Shown here piece by piece: positions 14,861 through 22,607 of a stretch of 35,433 nt of DNA (position 1 is its first letter; every line of letters begins with the position of its first letter). Position numbers and translations under genes: made by a program. The notes beneath the pieces were generated by a model, which saw only the letters and a program-made list of their open reading frames with translations, had not been told where the DNA came from and ran no database searches. The stretch lies in assembly GCA_947165295.1 (NCBI GenBank), contig CAMUZU010000023.1:1-35433 (forward strand). Direction: 5' to 3'. Origin of the DNA: an uncultured Selenomonadales bacterium (GTDB taxonomy: Bacteria; Bacillota; Negativicutes; Selenomonadales; Selenomonadaceae).

Positions 14861-15796
14861 GTTTGCAAGAGCGTCTTGAATGCGCTGTTCGACTTCGGGG
14901 TCAATCTTCTGGTCTGTGCGGAACTTGACGTTGTGTCGCGTGGGGCGACTGAAGCCGCGTCCCATGACTTCACTTGCCGACAAAATCAGCATGAAGGCGT
15001 TCCTGTCGACGGTGTTGACGATGATTTTTATCTTGGCTATCTGCGTCATGCTCACCACAACCATGACGATTTTTTTCGGGTCGCCGGTGTACGCGCCTTC
15101 GCCGTTGAGAAAGGTGACTCCGCGCCCGATGTCGGCGATAATACCGTCGGCAATGTCGACAGCCTTGTTCGAGACAATCAGAATCGCCTTGCGTTGATTG
15201 AAGCCGTCGATAACCTTGTTGGTCACCTGCGACGTGACGTACATGCAAATCAGCGTAAACATTGCGCCTTGAATGCTGAACAGCGCGCCCGCGATTGCCA
15301 CGATTAAGCAGTTGAAGCCGAAGATAACCGAGCCGATTTCCATTGAGTAATACTTTTTGAAAATCGCGCCGAGGATGTCGAAGCCGCCCGTCGAGCCGTT
15401 CATGCGAAAGACAATGCCGTAACCGATGCCGTTGAATATCCCGCCGTAAATCGACGCAAGCATCAAGTCATCAACGGGCAACATGCCGTTAAGAAACTTC
15501 GTGGCGTCGAGCGCGAACGAAAACATTACCGTCCCGATAACAACGTCGATCGTGTATTTTTTGCCCAGCAACTTGTACGATGCGATTAAAAGCGGCACGT
15601 TGTAAGCAAGTGTCTGCAAACCGATTGGCAAGCCCGCCAGAAAGTAAAAGATTATTGCAATGCCTGTGACGCCGCCGGTCAACAAACTGCTTGGCACGAC
15701 GAACAGGTTGATTGAACTTGCCGCGACGAGACAACCGAGCAGAATCCCGACGTAACGCAACGGGTTCCACTTGACCAGGACTGAAGTCAATCGCAC
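14846..15796 (-). CDS. YitT family membrane protein (DUF161/DUF2179)
   Basis: The 316-residue protein has about five to six hydrophobic segments in the first 200 residues (for example LRYVGILLGCLVAASSINLF and SLLTGGVTGIAIIFYFLAGL) and the family motif NGSTGGFDILG. A soluble C-terminal DUF2179 domain follows (GRGVTFLNGEGAYTGDPKKI). Function in the family is not settled, and a transport role has been suggested. GTG 15796 is chosen because AAAGGAGG lies 7 bases upstream. The 3' end merges into the tandem repeat array. Confidence 0.85.
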   Translation of the reverse strand: MRLTSVLVKWNPLRYVGILLGCLVAASSINLFVVPSSLLTGGVTGIAIIFYFLAGLPIGLQTLAYNVPLLIASYKLLGKKYTIDVVIGTVMFSFALDATKFLNGMLPVDDLMLASIYGGIFNGIGYGIVFRMNGSTGGFDILGAIFKKYYSMEIGSVIFGFNCLIVAIAGALFSIQGAMFTLICMYVTSQVTNKVIDGFNQRKAILIVSNKAVDIADGIIADIGRGVTFLNGEGAYTGDPKKIVMVVVSMTQIAKIKIIVNTVDRNAFMLILSASEVMGRGFSRPTRHNVKFRTDQKIDPEVEQRIQDALANKRGD

Positions 15797-15810
15797 GAGA
15801 ACACCTCCTT

Positions 15811-16395
15811 TCACACGCGTAAAGAATTATAACACAAAATCTGCTTTACGCGAAAAAATATTTTTGCGACGTACAACCGACGTTGCCTTAACGAGCCGTG
15901 GTGCCGCCACCGCCGGTCGTTGGAAGTTTTGGCGACGAGCTTAAAGAAAACGTCCAACTCCTTCGCGCACAGCCGCCGACAAAAAATTTCGCGGGACTTC
16001 GCTTCGACGGTATCCCAACGAAAACGCTTGTGCCCGAAACGCGGATCGTCGAGCCGTTGCAACATTTCAATCTGCGCGGGCAGTTCGACGTTCGCACGGA
16101 AGAAATGTTTCAGCGCGGCGTGAACGAATTGCAACGTCAACGAATTGCCCGCCGTGTTCGACGGAATGAAGTTCACTTGCCGCAGAATGTTCTTCGCGCC
16201 GTCGAAGGTGACTTCGGGCTTGTAAATTATGAACGGCAGGCTCCGCAGTTCACGCCGCGTGAAGTCGTCGTCCCCGCGCAGAAATTTCGCAAGCAGTCGG
16301 TTCAAGAGATTGAGCGTCGCGGCGGAAGTTTCCGTTTGTTTGGCGTGAGCGTCGAGAGCTTTAATCAACTTTTCGTCGATTATTCCTAATTCCAC
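15811..16395 (-). CDS. Protein of unknown function, probably frameshifted near its end
   Basis: I do not recognise the family. The body (GIIDEKLIKALDAHAKQTET, FIIYKPEVTFDGAKNILRQV and onward) has coherent helices and codon use typical of neighbouring genes. It overlaps the end of a small membrane protein gene and probably starts at GTG 16395, with no good ribosome binding site, so translational coupling is likely. After FKLVAK near 15925 the frame runs into a basic, cysteine-containing tail across the yitT promoter. The adjacent frame instead gives KLPTTGGGGTTAR and a stop at 15888-15890, a more natural end. This suggests a one-base frameshift. Confidence 0.45.
   Translation of the reverse strand: MELGIIDEKLIKALDAHAKQTETSAATLNLLNRLLAKFLRGDDDFTRRELRSLPFIIYKPEVTFDGAKNILRQVNFIPSNTAGNSLTLQFVHAALKHFFRANVELPAQIEMLQRLDDPRFGHKRFRWDTVEAKSREIFCRRLCAKELDVFFKLVAKTSNDRRWRHHGSLRQRRLYVAKIFFRVKQILCYNSLRV
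15816..15852 (-). promoter_or_regulatory. yitT promoter flanked by a 9-bp inverted repeat
   Basis: The minus strand has TATAAT at 15831-15826. It lies between perfect arms CGCGTAAAG (15816-15824 on +) and CTTTACGCG (15844-15852), 19 bases apart. The dyad brackets the -10 element, a typical position for a repressor operator, though it could also form a leader hairpin. Confidence 0.45.
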
Positions 16396-16519
16396 ATTGA
16401 AGTTCAAGCGCGCCGTCGATTTCTTTTGTGACGTTGCGAAGTGTCCGTGCACAGAAAATGTACCACGCCGCGAACAATCCAATCGCAACTGCAAGCGACC
16501 CAATCAGCCAATTAATCAC
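16361..16519 (-). CDS. Small single-pass membrane protein (52 residues)
   Basis: GTG at 16519 lies 7 bases after GGGAGG. The product starts MINWLIGSLAVAIGLFAAWY, one membrane helix, followed by a cytoplasmic segment IFCARTLRNVTKEIDGALEL with Arg/Lys-rich end. It overlaps the start of the following gene by about 35 bases, so the two form a pair. I do not recognise it. Confidence 0.5.
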   Translation of the reverse strand: MINWLIGSLAVAIGLFAAWYIFCARTLRNVTKEIDGALELQCGIRNNRRKVD

Positions 16520-16578
16520 GTGAATTCCTCCCGAAAAGTTTTGAGACAATTGTACGGCGGCGAAGTTTTTTGCGCAAG

Positions 16579-16606
16579 TTGACAGCGGCAAAGCGTTTGT
16601 TATATC
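16579..16606 (+). promoter_or_regulatory. Probable promoter of the ABC-F-like gene
   Basis: TTGACA (16579-16584) and TATATC (16601-16606) with a 16-base spacer, about 25 bases before the TTG start at 16632. Confidence 0.5.
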
Positions 16607-16631
16607 CTTCGGCAAAAGGAGTGAAGCTACT

Positions 16632-17702
16632 TTGATTCGGATAAATAATTTGGAACTCAAGCTCGGTCGGCGCGAAATTTTTTCAAAGCTCAACGTCGAA
16701 ATTTCCGACGGCGAAAAAGTCGGCATAATCGGCGGCGAAGGCGCGGGCAAGTCGACGCTTTTGGACATCATGGCGGGCAGAGTTTTGCCGACGGCGGGCG
16801 ACGTGAACATTTCGGGCGAAGTGCTCACGGTCAACGGCAGTGTTTACGCGGACTTTTCGGACTTGCGCAAAGCCGAAATGTCGGCGGTCGACAAACTCAA
16901 ACGAAAACTGCGCGGCCTTAACGACGACGAAATAATTTTGTTGCTTGACGAACCGACGAAAAATCTTGAACCCGACGGCATCGAGTGGCTGATAAATTTC
17001 CTGCGCGAACACACGAACTTGACCGCGATTATCGCAAGCAACGACAGATATTTTCTGCGGCAAACCTGTTCGCGAACAATTCAACTCGGCAGCGGACAAG
17101 TCGAACCCGTGCGAATCGATTGCGCCGAACTTTTGCCGAAAACTCCTTCGGGCGCGGTGCCGATTGTGCTTGAAGCCGAAGACCTGTTCAAGACCCGCGA
17201 CGGCGAACCGCTGTTCAAGGACGTCAGCTTTACTCTTCGGCAAGGACAGAAAGTTGCCTTCGTCGGGCGCAACGAACTCGGCAAGTCGAAACTGCTTAAA
17301 GCGTTGGCGGTTGCCTTCGACGGCGACGAAACGGGCGGCTGTCTTCGCGGACAAATTCATTTTGCCGACGGCGTGAAAGTTTTCTACATGCCGCGAGTTT
17401 ATTCGGGCGCGGCGGTCAAAGCCGAACTCGACAAGCTTGCTTTCGGCACGGCGAACTTTTTGCTTTTGGACAACCCGACCGCTTGCCTGGATTTGCCGAC
17501 GATTGAGGCTCTGGAAAAAAGTTTGGTGGACTTCCCCGGCACGATTGTTTTCGTCGACGAAGACCGCGCATTTGTCGAAGCCATTGCCAATCGAATCATG
17601 GACATTACCACGCAAGGCACCGTTGACCGAATCGCCACGTACGAAGAGTTCTTGGCAAACGAAACCGTCCGCCTGCAAATCAAAGAGAAGTACAAGCTTT
17701 GA
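16632..17702 (+). CDS. Shortened ABC-F-like duplicated ATPase lacking signature motifs
   Basis: The 356-residue cytoplasmic protein has two ABC-type ATPase halves like ABC-F factors, which act on ribosomes, but is far shorter than their usual 500-650 residues. Half 1 has Walker A GGEGAGKST (34-42) and Walker B IILLLDEPT (101-109), only about 60 residues apart. Half 2 has GRNELGKSK and FLLLDNPTACLD. The LSGGQ signature region is absent from both halves. The H-loops read SNDRYFL and DEDRAFV instead of SHDR. The second Walker B has Asn in place of Glu. ATP hydrolysis is doubtful. TTG 16632 follows AGGAG. Confidence 0.75.
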   Translation: MIRINNLELKLGRREIFSKLNVEISDGEKVGIIGGEGAGKSTLLDIMAGRVLPTAGDVNISGEVLTVNGSVYADFSDLRKAEMSAVDKLKRKLRGLNDDEIILLLDEPTKNLEPDGIEWLINFLREHTNLTAIIASNDRYFLRQTCSRTIQLGSGQVEPVRIDCAELLPKTPSGAVPIVLEAEDLFKTRDGEPLFKDVSFTLRQGQKVAFVGRNELGKSKLLKALAVAFDGDETGGCLRGQIHFADGVKVFYMPRVYSGAAVKAELDKLAFGTANFLLLDNPTACLDLPTIEALEKSLVDFPGTIVFVDEDRAFVEAIANRIMDITTQGTVDRIATYEEFLANETVRLQIKEKYKL

Positions 17703-17723
17703 CACACTAAGGAGTTGATTCAA

Positions 17724-18092
17724 ATGTCCTTGCGAGGAATTCGCGGCGCGATTACGGTCGACGAAAATTCCCGCGAACAAATTTGGCAGGCGGCTCGTCA
17801 ACTGGTCACCAAAATCATGTCGGCGAACGGACTGCGCACCGAAGACGTAAGCGCGATAATCTTTTCGACGACGCAGGACTTGACGGCGGCTTTCCCGTCG
17901 ACGGGCGTGCGGCAACTGTCGGGCTTAAAATTCGTGCCGCTATTCGACACGCTTGAGCCGGCGATTGAAAATTCGTTGCCGCTTTGCATTCGGGTTTTAA
18001 TTCTGGCGGACATCGACAAGAAACAAAACGAAGTCTGCCACGTGTATTTGGAAGGCGCGAAAAATCTTCGTCCCGACCTTGACCGCGACTGA
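17724..18092 (+). CDS. aroH: Chorismate mutase, AroH type
   Basis: The 122-residue protein starts MSLRGIRGAITVDENSREQI and contains STTQDLTAAFPSTGVRQL and SLPLCIRVLILA with HVYLEGAKNLRPDL at the end, matching the monofunctional AroH (Bacillus-type) fold. It converts chorismate to prephenate for Phe/Tyr synthesis. Arg residues in RGIRGA and SLPLCIRVL correspond to active-site positions of the family. ATG 17724 follows AAGGAG by 9 bases. It is 21 bases after the ABC-F-like gene, likely in the same transcript. Confidence 0.92.
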   Translation: MSLRGIRGAITVDENSREQIWQAARQLVTKIMSANGLRTEDVSAIIFSTTQDLTAAFPSTGVRQLSGLKFVPLFDTLEPAIENSLPLCIRVLILADIDKKQNEVCHVYLEGAKNLRPDLDRD

Positions 18093-18148
18093 ACTTCAGC
18101 CGTTACAATCTTCAAGCGTATGTAAATTTTTCGGAGGAGGTTTTAACT

Positions 18149-19276
18149 GTGGCTTATCTCGGCGAACACTTCAAAAAGCTCGGTTTCGGCCTGATGCGCC
18201 TGCCGCGGCTCGACGACGAAACCATTGACCTTGAGCAAGTCAAACAAATGGTTGACCTGTTCCTGTCGAAGGGCTTCACGTACTTTGACACGGCGTGGGC
18301 TTATCCCGGTTCGGAAGACGCGATTCGTCAAGCTTTGGTCGAACGTTACCCGCGTGACAAGTTCACCATTGCGACGAAAAATGCCGCGTGGATTAACTGC
18401 AAGACCCGCGACGACGCCATTGCGCAATTTGAAACGTCGCTCAAACAAACGGGCGCGGGTTACTTCGATTTCTACCTGTTGCACAATTTGGGCGAAATGC
18501 GCACGCACTTTTTCGACGATTTCAAAATGTGGGATTTCGTCGCGGATAAAAAACGCGAAGGTTTGATTAAGCATTACGGCTTTTCGTTCCACTCCACGCC
18601 CGAAGAACTCGACGAAATTTTGACGGCGCACCCCGACGCGGAATTCGTTCAACTGCAAATCAACTGGGCGGACTGGGAAAATCCCGCGATTCAGTCACGC
18701 GGCTGTTACGAAGTCGCACGCAAGCACGGCAAGCCGATTGTCATCATGGAGCCGATTAAAGGCGGCACGTTGACAAACCTGCCCGACGAAGTCGCCAAAG
18801 TCTTCACCGACGCAAACCCCGACGCGTCAACTGCTTCGTGGGCAATTCGGTTCGCGGCGAGTCTCGACGGGATTATCGCCGTGCTGTCGGGCATGTCGAC
18901 GCTTGATCAAATGAAAGACAACGTCAGCTACATGGAGAATTTCCAACGCCTCACCGCCGACGAACAAGCGACGGTCGAACGTGCGCGTGCGGAGCTGGAC
19001 AAAGTGCCCGTTATCCCTTGCTCGAGCTGCCGCTACTGCGAGCACGACGCATGTAAACACAACATCGGCATTTCGGGTTCGTTCACGGCAATGAACATCT
19101 TGACGCGCTACAAGAACAAAGCTTTCGCCGACGGGCAATATACTTGGCTTGTCGAACGCCACGGCAAAAATTACGCGGGCAAATGCGTCAAATGCGGTCG
19201 TTGTACGACAATTTGCCCACAGCATATCAACATCCCTGCCGAACTTGCCAAAGTCGCGGCGGCCTTCGGAAGATAA
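18149..19276 (+). CDS. Aldo/keto reductase with C-terminal 4Fe-4S domain
   Basis: The 375-residue protein has an AKR barrel (FGLMRLPRLDDETIDLEQVK; FTYFDTAWAYPGSE with catalytic Asp and Tyr; TIATKNA with Lys; FYLLHNLG with His) followed by a cysteine-rich C-terminus. The cysteines lie in IPCSSCRYCEHDACKHNI and KCVKCGRCTTICPQHINIP, a ferredoxin-like arrangement common in anaerobic Firmicutes reductases. The substrate is unknown. GTG 18149 follows a strong GGAGGAGG. Confidence 0.88.
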   Translation: MAYLGEHFKKLGFGLMRLPRLDDETIDLEQVKQMVDLFLSKGFTYFDTAWAYPGSEDAIRQALVERYPRDKFTIATKNAAWINCKTRDDAIAQFETSLKQTGAGYFDFYLLHNLGEMRTHFFDDFKMWDFVADKKREGLIKHYGFSFHSTPEELDEILTAHPDAEFVQLQINWADWENPAIQSRGCYEVARKHGKPIVIMEPIKGGTLTNLPDEVAKVFTDANPDASTASWAIRFAASLDGIIAVLSGMSTLDQMKDNVSYMENFQRLTADEQATVERARAELDKVPVIPCSSCRYCEHDACKHNIGISGSFTAMNILTRYKNKAFADGQYTWLVERHGKNYAGKCVKCGRCTTICPQHINIPAELAKVAAAFGR

Positions 19277-19280
19277 CGCT

Positions 19281-20126
19281 TCACTGACGACGAAACAGTT
19301 CCTCGACGCTCATATCGACGCCGAGGAATTTTTTTATTGCCGCTTGCTGTTCGGGCGTGAATTCGGGCGAACCTTGCATTCGTTTTGAAATCGTCGCATG
19401 TGAATATCCCAAAAGTTCGCCGAGTTTGGCGTAAGAAACTTTTTGCCGAATCAGCTCTGCCGAAAGCACCGGATATACGGTCGGTCGTCTTTTCGGGCGA
19501 CCTTTTTGGGCGATAGAAATTTTTCTGCGAGTTTCGGGCGACAACTTGCGACCTTTAAGAGCCTTCGACATTTTTTCGCAAAATTCGTGCGAACGTATGC
19601 GACCTTTGAGTTTGGCGCGAGTTTCGGGCGAAAGTTTTTTGCCTTTTTGTGCCTCGGAAATTTTTTTGCGAGTTTCGGGCGAAACTTCATGTCCGCGACC
19701 TGCTTCGGAAAGTTTGGCGCGATGTTCGAGCGAAAGTACTTTGCCTTTTTGCGATTCGGACATTCTGGCGACGGTTTCGGGCGAACGTTTAACACCTGTG
19801 TGTGCGTCGGACATTTTTTTGCGACTCTCAGCTGACGGCGAAGCTCCCTGTTGTCCGCCGTCGGTGAAATTGTAGCCGTGCGGGTGCTGGGTGTTGAGTT
19901 CGGCAATCCAGAATTTTTCGCGCTCGTTGAGCTGGTCAAGAGTTTCGCACTCCTCGATGACTTCGACGGTGAAATTTTCAACGCCGTAATGACGAATCGC
20001 GTTGCCCAGATGAGTTTTTGCCTTCATGTGTTCGCCGAAACGTTCTTTGAGCGAGCGCGTCGTCTGCCCGACATATTTCATGCCGGTGAGCAGGTTTGTG
20101 ATGACGTAAATCACGCCGTACACCAT
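19281..20126 (-). CDS. GIY-YIG nuclease with NUMOD3 repeats and HTH domain
   Basis: The 281-residue protein opens with MVYGVIYVITNLLTGMKYVG and QTTRSL (the GIY-YIG catalytic motif; here GVIY and KYVGQT), then IRHYGVENFTVEVIEECE. About six NUMOD3-type units follow (SPETRKKISEAQKGKKLSPE style, roughly residues 95-210). It ends in a Cro-type helix-turn-helix (AKLGELLGYSHATISKRMQG). NUMOD3 repeats bind DNA in homing endonucleases. The HTH end resembles phage-type DNA-binding tails. It is a free-standing gene with no intron visible, convergent to the reductase and divergent from ssrA. ATG 20126 has only a weak ribosome binding site. Confidence 0.85.
   Translation of the reverse strand: MVYGVIYVITNLLTGMKYVGQTTRSLKERFGEHMKAKTHLGNAIRHYGVENFTVEVIEECETLDQLNEREKFWIAELNTQHPHGYNFTDGGQQGASPSAESRKKMSDAHTGVKRSPETVARMSESQKGKVLSLEHRAKLSEAGRGHEVSPETRKKISEAQKGKKLSPETRAKLKGRIRSHEFCEKMSKALKGRKLSPETRRKISIAQKGRPKRRPTVYPVLSAELIRQKVSYAKLGELLGYSHATISKRMQGSPEFTPEQQAAIKKFLGVDMSVEELFRRQ
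19299..19336 (+). terminator. Terminator of the aldo/keto reductase gene
   Basis: TTCCTCG (19299-19305) pairs with CGAGGAA (19322-19328), followed by TTTTTTT. It lies inside the last codons of the convergent GIY-YIG gene, so the two transcripts overlap. Confidence 0.6.
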
Positions 20127-20260
20127 AATATCAAGTCGCCTTTCTTGACAGCGCGGCGCAGGCGTTGTAGAATCAAAAAATCGAAAATGCCTTGCTGTGC
20201 TGTGTTTTGGTTTAAGCGACACAATCTTAGCACCGCGAGGTTTTTTCGTCAACAAAACGT

Positions 20261-20289
20261 TTGACAAGAAATTTTCGACGTGATACAAT
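20261..20289 (+). promoter_or_regulatory. ssrA promoter
   Basis: TTGACA (20261-20266), a 17-base spacer and TACAAT (20284-20289), about 18 bases before the tmRNA 5' end. Confidence 0.8.
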
Positions 20290-20306
20290 TTGGCAAAATT
20301 TTTCAC

Positions 20307-20654
20307 GGGGATGCAATGGTTTCGACGGGGATGGATGAAGTTCGATAAGCGAGCATCGGTTCCGCCACCGATTGACAAGCGGAAACTTTAAAATATCTGC
20401 GGACTACGACGAAGTAGCCCTGGCGGCTTAACGCCACCCCTGCTTGACTGATTCCGCCTGTCAGGTCAAGGTCGGGGGTCAATAACAGGCTACCGCGTTT
20501 GAGAGCACTGTAAGACGCGGGAACTTCCAAAGTGCTCGGTTGCGTCAAGTTTGTTGTCGAGTTTGGCGAAACTTAAATCTTTCGGCAACTGCGCTCGGAG
20601 AAAGTTGAGCGGCGACATTTTCGGACAGGAGTTCGATTCTCCTCATCTCCACCA
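20307..20654 (+). ncRNA. ssrA: tmRNA (ssrA), tag peptide ADYDEVALAA
   Basis: The transcript rescues stalled ribosomes and tags their products. The 5' end GGGGATGCAATGGTTTCGAC is the tmRNA signature, pairing with CATCTCC near the 3' end, which closes with encoded ACCA (to 20654). The T-arm GAGTTCGATTCTC is visible at 20629-20641. The coding part runs GCG GAC TAC GAC GAA GTA GCC CTG GCG GCT TAA (20399-20431), giving ADYDEVALAA. The LAA end is the usual ClpXP signal. Its length of about 348 bases is normal. Confidence 0.95.
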
Positions 20655-20665
20655 ACGACAAAAAC

Positions 20666-20697
20666 AAGCCCGAAGGTTAAATCCTCCGGGCTTTTTC
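20666..20697 (+). terminator. ssrA terminator
   Basis: AGCCCGAAGG (20667-20676) pairs with CCTCCGGGCT (20683-20692; one mismatch) before TTTTT. On the other strand it is followed by a broken T-run and may also serve the PaaK-like gene. Confidence 0.75.
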
Positions 20698-20707
20698 GAT
20701 TGCGTAT

Positions 20708-21685
20708 TTAAGTGACGGTGTACGGTGTGGCGATTCGTGCGAAAGTTCGTCCGCAACGACAAGGTTCGCTCATGCGTCGCACGGCTTGCCCCGTTCGATA
20801 GCGAATCAGCGGGATTGCCTGCGCGGTCAACGTCGTAATGACAAGTTCGCCCATAACGTCATCTTCGTCAATGACTTCGTCGCTGTCGAATTTGAGCAAC
20901 TCGAACAAGTAATGATCTTCCTGCACGTGTTGCCCGCTACCTTCGGCGCATTGGAACAGCATTGCGGCGTTGCCAATCTCCGGCGGCGCGAACAGGTTGA
21001 AAAACTTCGTGTCCGTGCGCTCTTCAAGAATTCGTTGCATCGGGTTTTGAATGTTGGTCGTGTTGACGCAAATAACTTTCGACAGCGAGTAGTCGGTAAT
21101 GTTGCGCTCCTCCGTCTGCATTTGAATAATCAGTTGCATGACAAGTTGCGGCGTGCTGACAAGTACGTCAATGCTGAACGAGTCCATGAAGTCCATCCAG
21201 CGGCGAAAGTTCGCGCCAAACGGAATGACGGTTACGCCGAGTGATTCAAGCGCGTAAAGCACGTCCAGAAATCGGCTGTCGGTCAAGTCGCTTTGAATGC
21301 CCGCCGTCGACCCGCGCATTACGTCCGCCGCCGCAAGACAGCGCACCATCATTGCGACGTTGTTTTGTATGTCGCCGCGAGTGTACAAGCTTGTTATCTT
21401 GCCGAAAAGTTCGTCGTGGTGATTTATTCGCAAGATGCTCGACAGCGGCAACGTTAAAAACTCCGTCGCGTCCAGGCGTCGAAGTTGTGTCGCCGTCAAG
21501 AACGGCAACCTGCGCACGTCCGACAGCGTTTGAATGTCCGCAGGTGTGACGCCGTTGTCTTTGAACGAACGCTGATAAAACGCGCTCTTTTCGACCGCCC
21601 ACGCGACTTGTCGCTTCAATCGGTCGAGTTGCAGAATTTCCAATTCTTCGCGACGGATTGTCTCCATTTGCGCATCTGCAAACAT
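20708..21685 (-). CDS. PaaK-like (phenylacetate-CoA ligase family) protein lacking its ATP loop
   Basis: The 325-residue protein aligns by eye with phenylacetate-CoA ligases: METIRREELEILQLDRLKRQ at the start, LPFLTATQLRR, GVTVIPFGANFRRWMDFMDS, VLVSTPQL and VMGELVITTLTAQAIPLIRY with RTG. The SSGTTGxP phosphate loop that should follow SILRI is replaced by NHHDELFGKITS. The C-terminal domain after CRCGRTFARI is missing (usual length about 430). It therefore probably does not make acyl-adenylate, or works on something else. It is 13 bases after cheR and starts at ATG 21685 with GAAGG upstream. Confidence 0.7.
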   Translation of the reverse strand: MFADAQMETIRREELEILQLDRLKRQVAWAVEKSAFYQRSFKDNGVTPADIQTLSDVRRLPFLTATQLRRLDATEFLTLPLSSILRINHHDELFGKITSLYTRGDIQNNVAMMVRCLAAADVMRGSTAGIQSDLTDSRFLDVLYALESLGVTVIPFGANFRRWMDFMDSFSIDVLVSTPQLVMQLIIQMQTEERNITDYSLSKVICVNTTNIQNPMQRILEERTDTKFFNLFAPPEIGNAAMLFQCAEGSGQHVQEDHYLFELLKFDSDEVIDEDDVMGELVITTLTAQAIPLIRYRTGQAVRRMSEPCRCGRTFARIATPYTVT

Positions 21686-21698
21686 AAATCAAACCTTC

Positions 21699-22484
21699 TT
21701 AAGCTTCGGGTCTCTGGTAGAAAAACGGTTGAAACGTCGTGTAGCCGATTTGTCGTGCGTTCAAGATTGACTCCGTGCCGCCGACGAAAAGAATGCCGCC
21801 GGGTTTGAGCGCCTTGAAAAAATTCGTGTACAGGACGGACTTGGCTTCCTCGGTGAAGTAGATGACGACGTTGCGGCACAAAATCAGGTCGAAGTTGTTC
21901 TCGAAACGATCTTTCAGCAGATTGTGGCGACGGAATTCGACGACGGATTTAATTTCGGGCTTGATTGCGAACTTGCCGTCGGGCGTCTTGGTGAAGTACT
22001 TCGTCTTGCGGTCGGGACGCATTGCGCGCAATTCGTCGGCGGTGTAAATGCCCTGCTTCGCCTTGCCGATGATTTCGATGTCCAGGTCGGTCGCCAAAAT
22101 GCGGTGACGTTTGCCGGGCGTCATTTCCTTCATGATTATCGACAGCGAATAAGGTTCCGCGCCGATTGAACAGCCCGCGCTCCAGATGTTAAGCGAATTG
22201 GTTTTCTTGAGCAGGTACGGAATAACGTCCGTTTCAAGCTTGTTGAACTTGTCGGGCGTGCGGAAAAACTCCGACACGTTGATTGTCAGATACTCGATAA
22301 AGTCGGCGAACTTCTGCTTGTCTTTGACCACGTCGTTGAAATAAGTCGTGTAGGACTTGAACTCCGTCTTGCCGATGAGGTTGTTGATTCGGCGGCGCAT
22401 TTGCTGTTCCTTGTACAGCTGCAGGTCAATTCCGGTCTTGCGGTTGAGCTTGTCCTTAAACAGTTCCCAATCCTTGTCGTCCAT
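21699..22484 (-). CDS. cheR: CheR-type protein-glutamate methyltransferase
   Basis: The 261-residue protein has the CheR N-terminal helical domain (DWELFKDKLNRKTGIDLQLY; MRRRINNLIGKTEF) and the SAM domain: TINVSEFFRTPDKFNKLETD, IWSAGCSIGAEPYSLSIIMK (SAM loop), ILATDLDIEIIGKAKQGIY, FDLILCRNVVIYF and GGILFVGGTESI. It methylates glutamates of chemoreceptors. No C-terminal extra domain is visible. ATG 22484 follows GGAGGAG. No other chemotaxis gene is in the window, but many Firmicutes carry cheR apart from the main cluster. Confidence 0.92.
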   Translation of the reverse strand: MDDKDWELFKDKLNRKTGIDLQLYKEQQMRRRINNLIGKTEFKSYTTYFNDVVKDKQKFADFIEYLTINVSEFFRTPDKFNKLETDVIPYLLKKTNSLNIWSAGCSIGAEPYSLSIIMKEMTPGKRHRILATDLDIEIIGKAKQGIYTADELRAMRPDRKTKYFTKTPDGKFAIKPEIKSVVEFRRHNLLKDRFENNFDLILCRNVVIYFTEEAKSVLYTNFFKALKPGGILFVGGTESILNARQIGYTTFQPFFYQRPEA

Positions 22485-22526
22485 AAAATCTCCTCCTCGA
22501 TTAAATTGTCGCTGAAACTTGTTTGC

Positions 22527-22555
22527 ATTGTAACAGAGCCACAGAATATTTTCAA
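22527..22555 (-). promoter_or_regulatory. cheR promoter
   Basis: On the minus strand, TTGAAA (22555-22550), a 17-base spacer and TACAAT (22532-22527), about 40 bases before the ATG. Confidence 0.6.
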
Positions 22556-22567
22556 CGCCCGCCGCGA

Positions 22568-22587
22568 CGTAAATCCGGCCGTCATGG
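22568..22587 (+). repeat. Partial copy (B') of the dispersed element
   Basis: CGTAAATCCGGCCGTCATGG here recurs exactly 40 bases downstream at 22608-22627 as the start of copy B. The downstream hairpins are absent, so this is a truncated or internally duplicated end. Confidence 0.7.
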
Positions 22588-22607
22588 GCGGCACGTGGTA
22601 CCTGCAA

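Noticed and set aside
14552-15307. Plus-strand frame over the 48-bp repeats with VDVK units
   Set aside because: No ribosome binding site is visible, and it continues antisense into yitT. The open frame is explained by the repeat unit being a multiple of three.
15898-16389. Plus-strand 163-codon frame
   Set aside because: It is a shadow of the minus-strand gene, whose codon use and helix pattern are more natural, and it has no good start.
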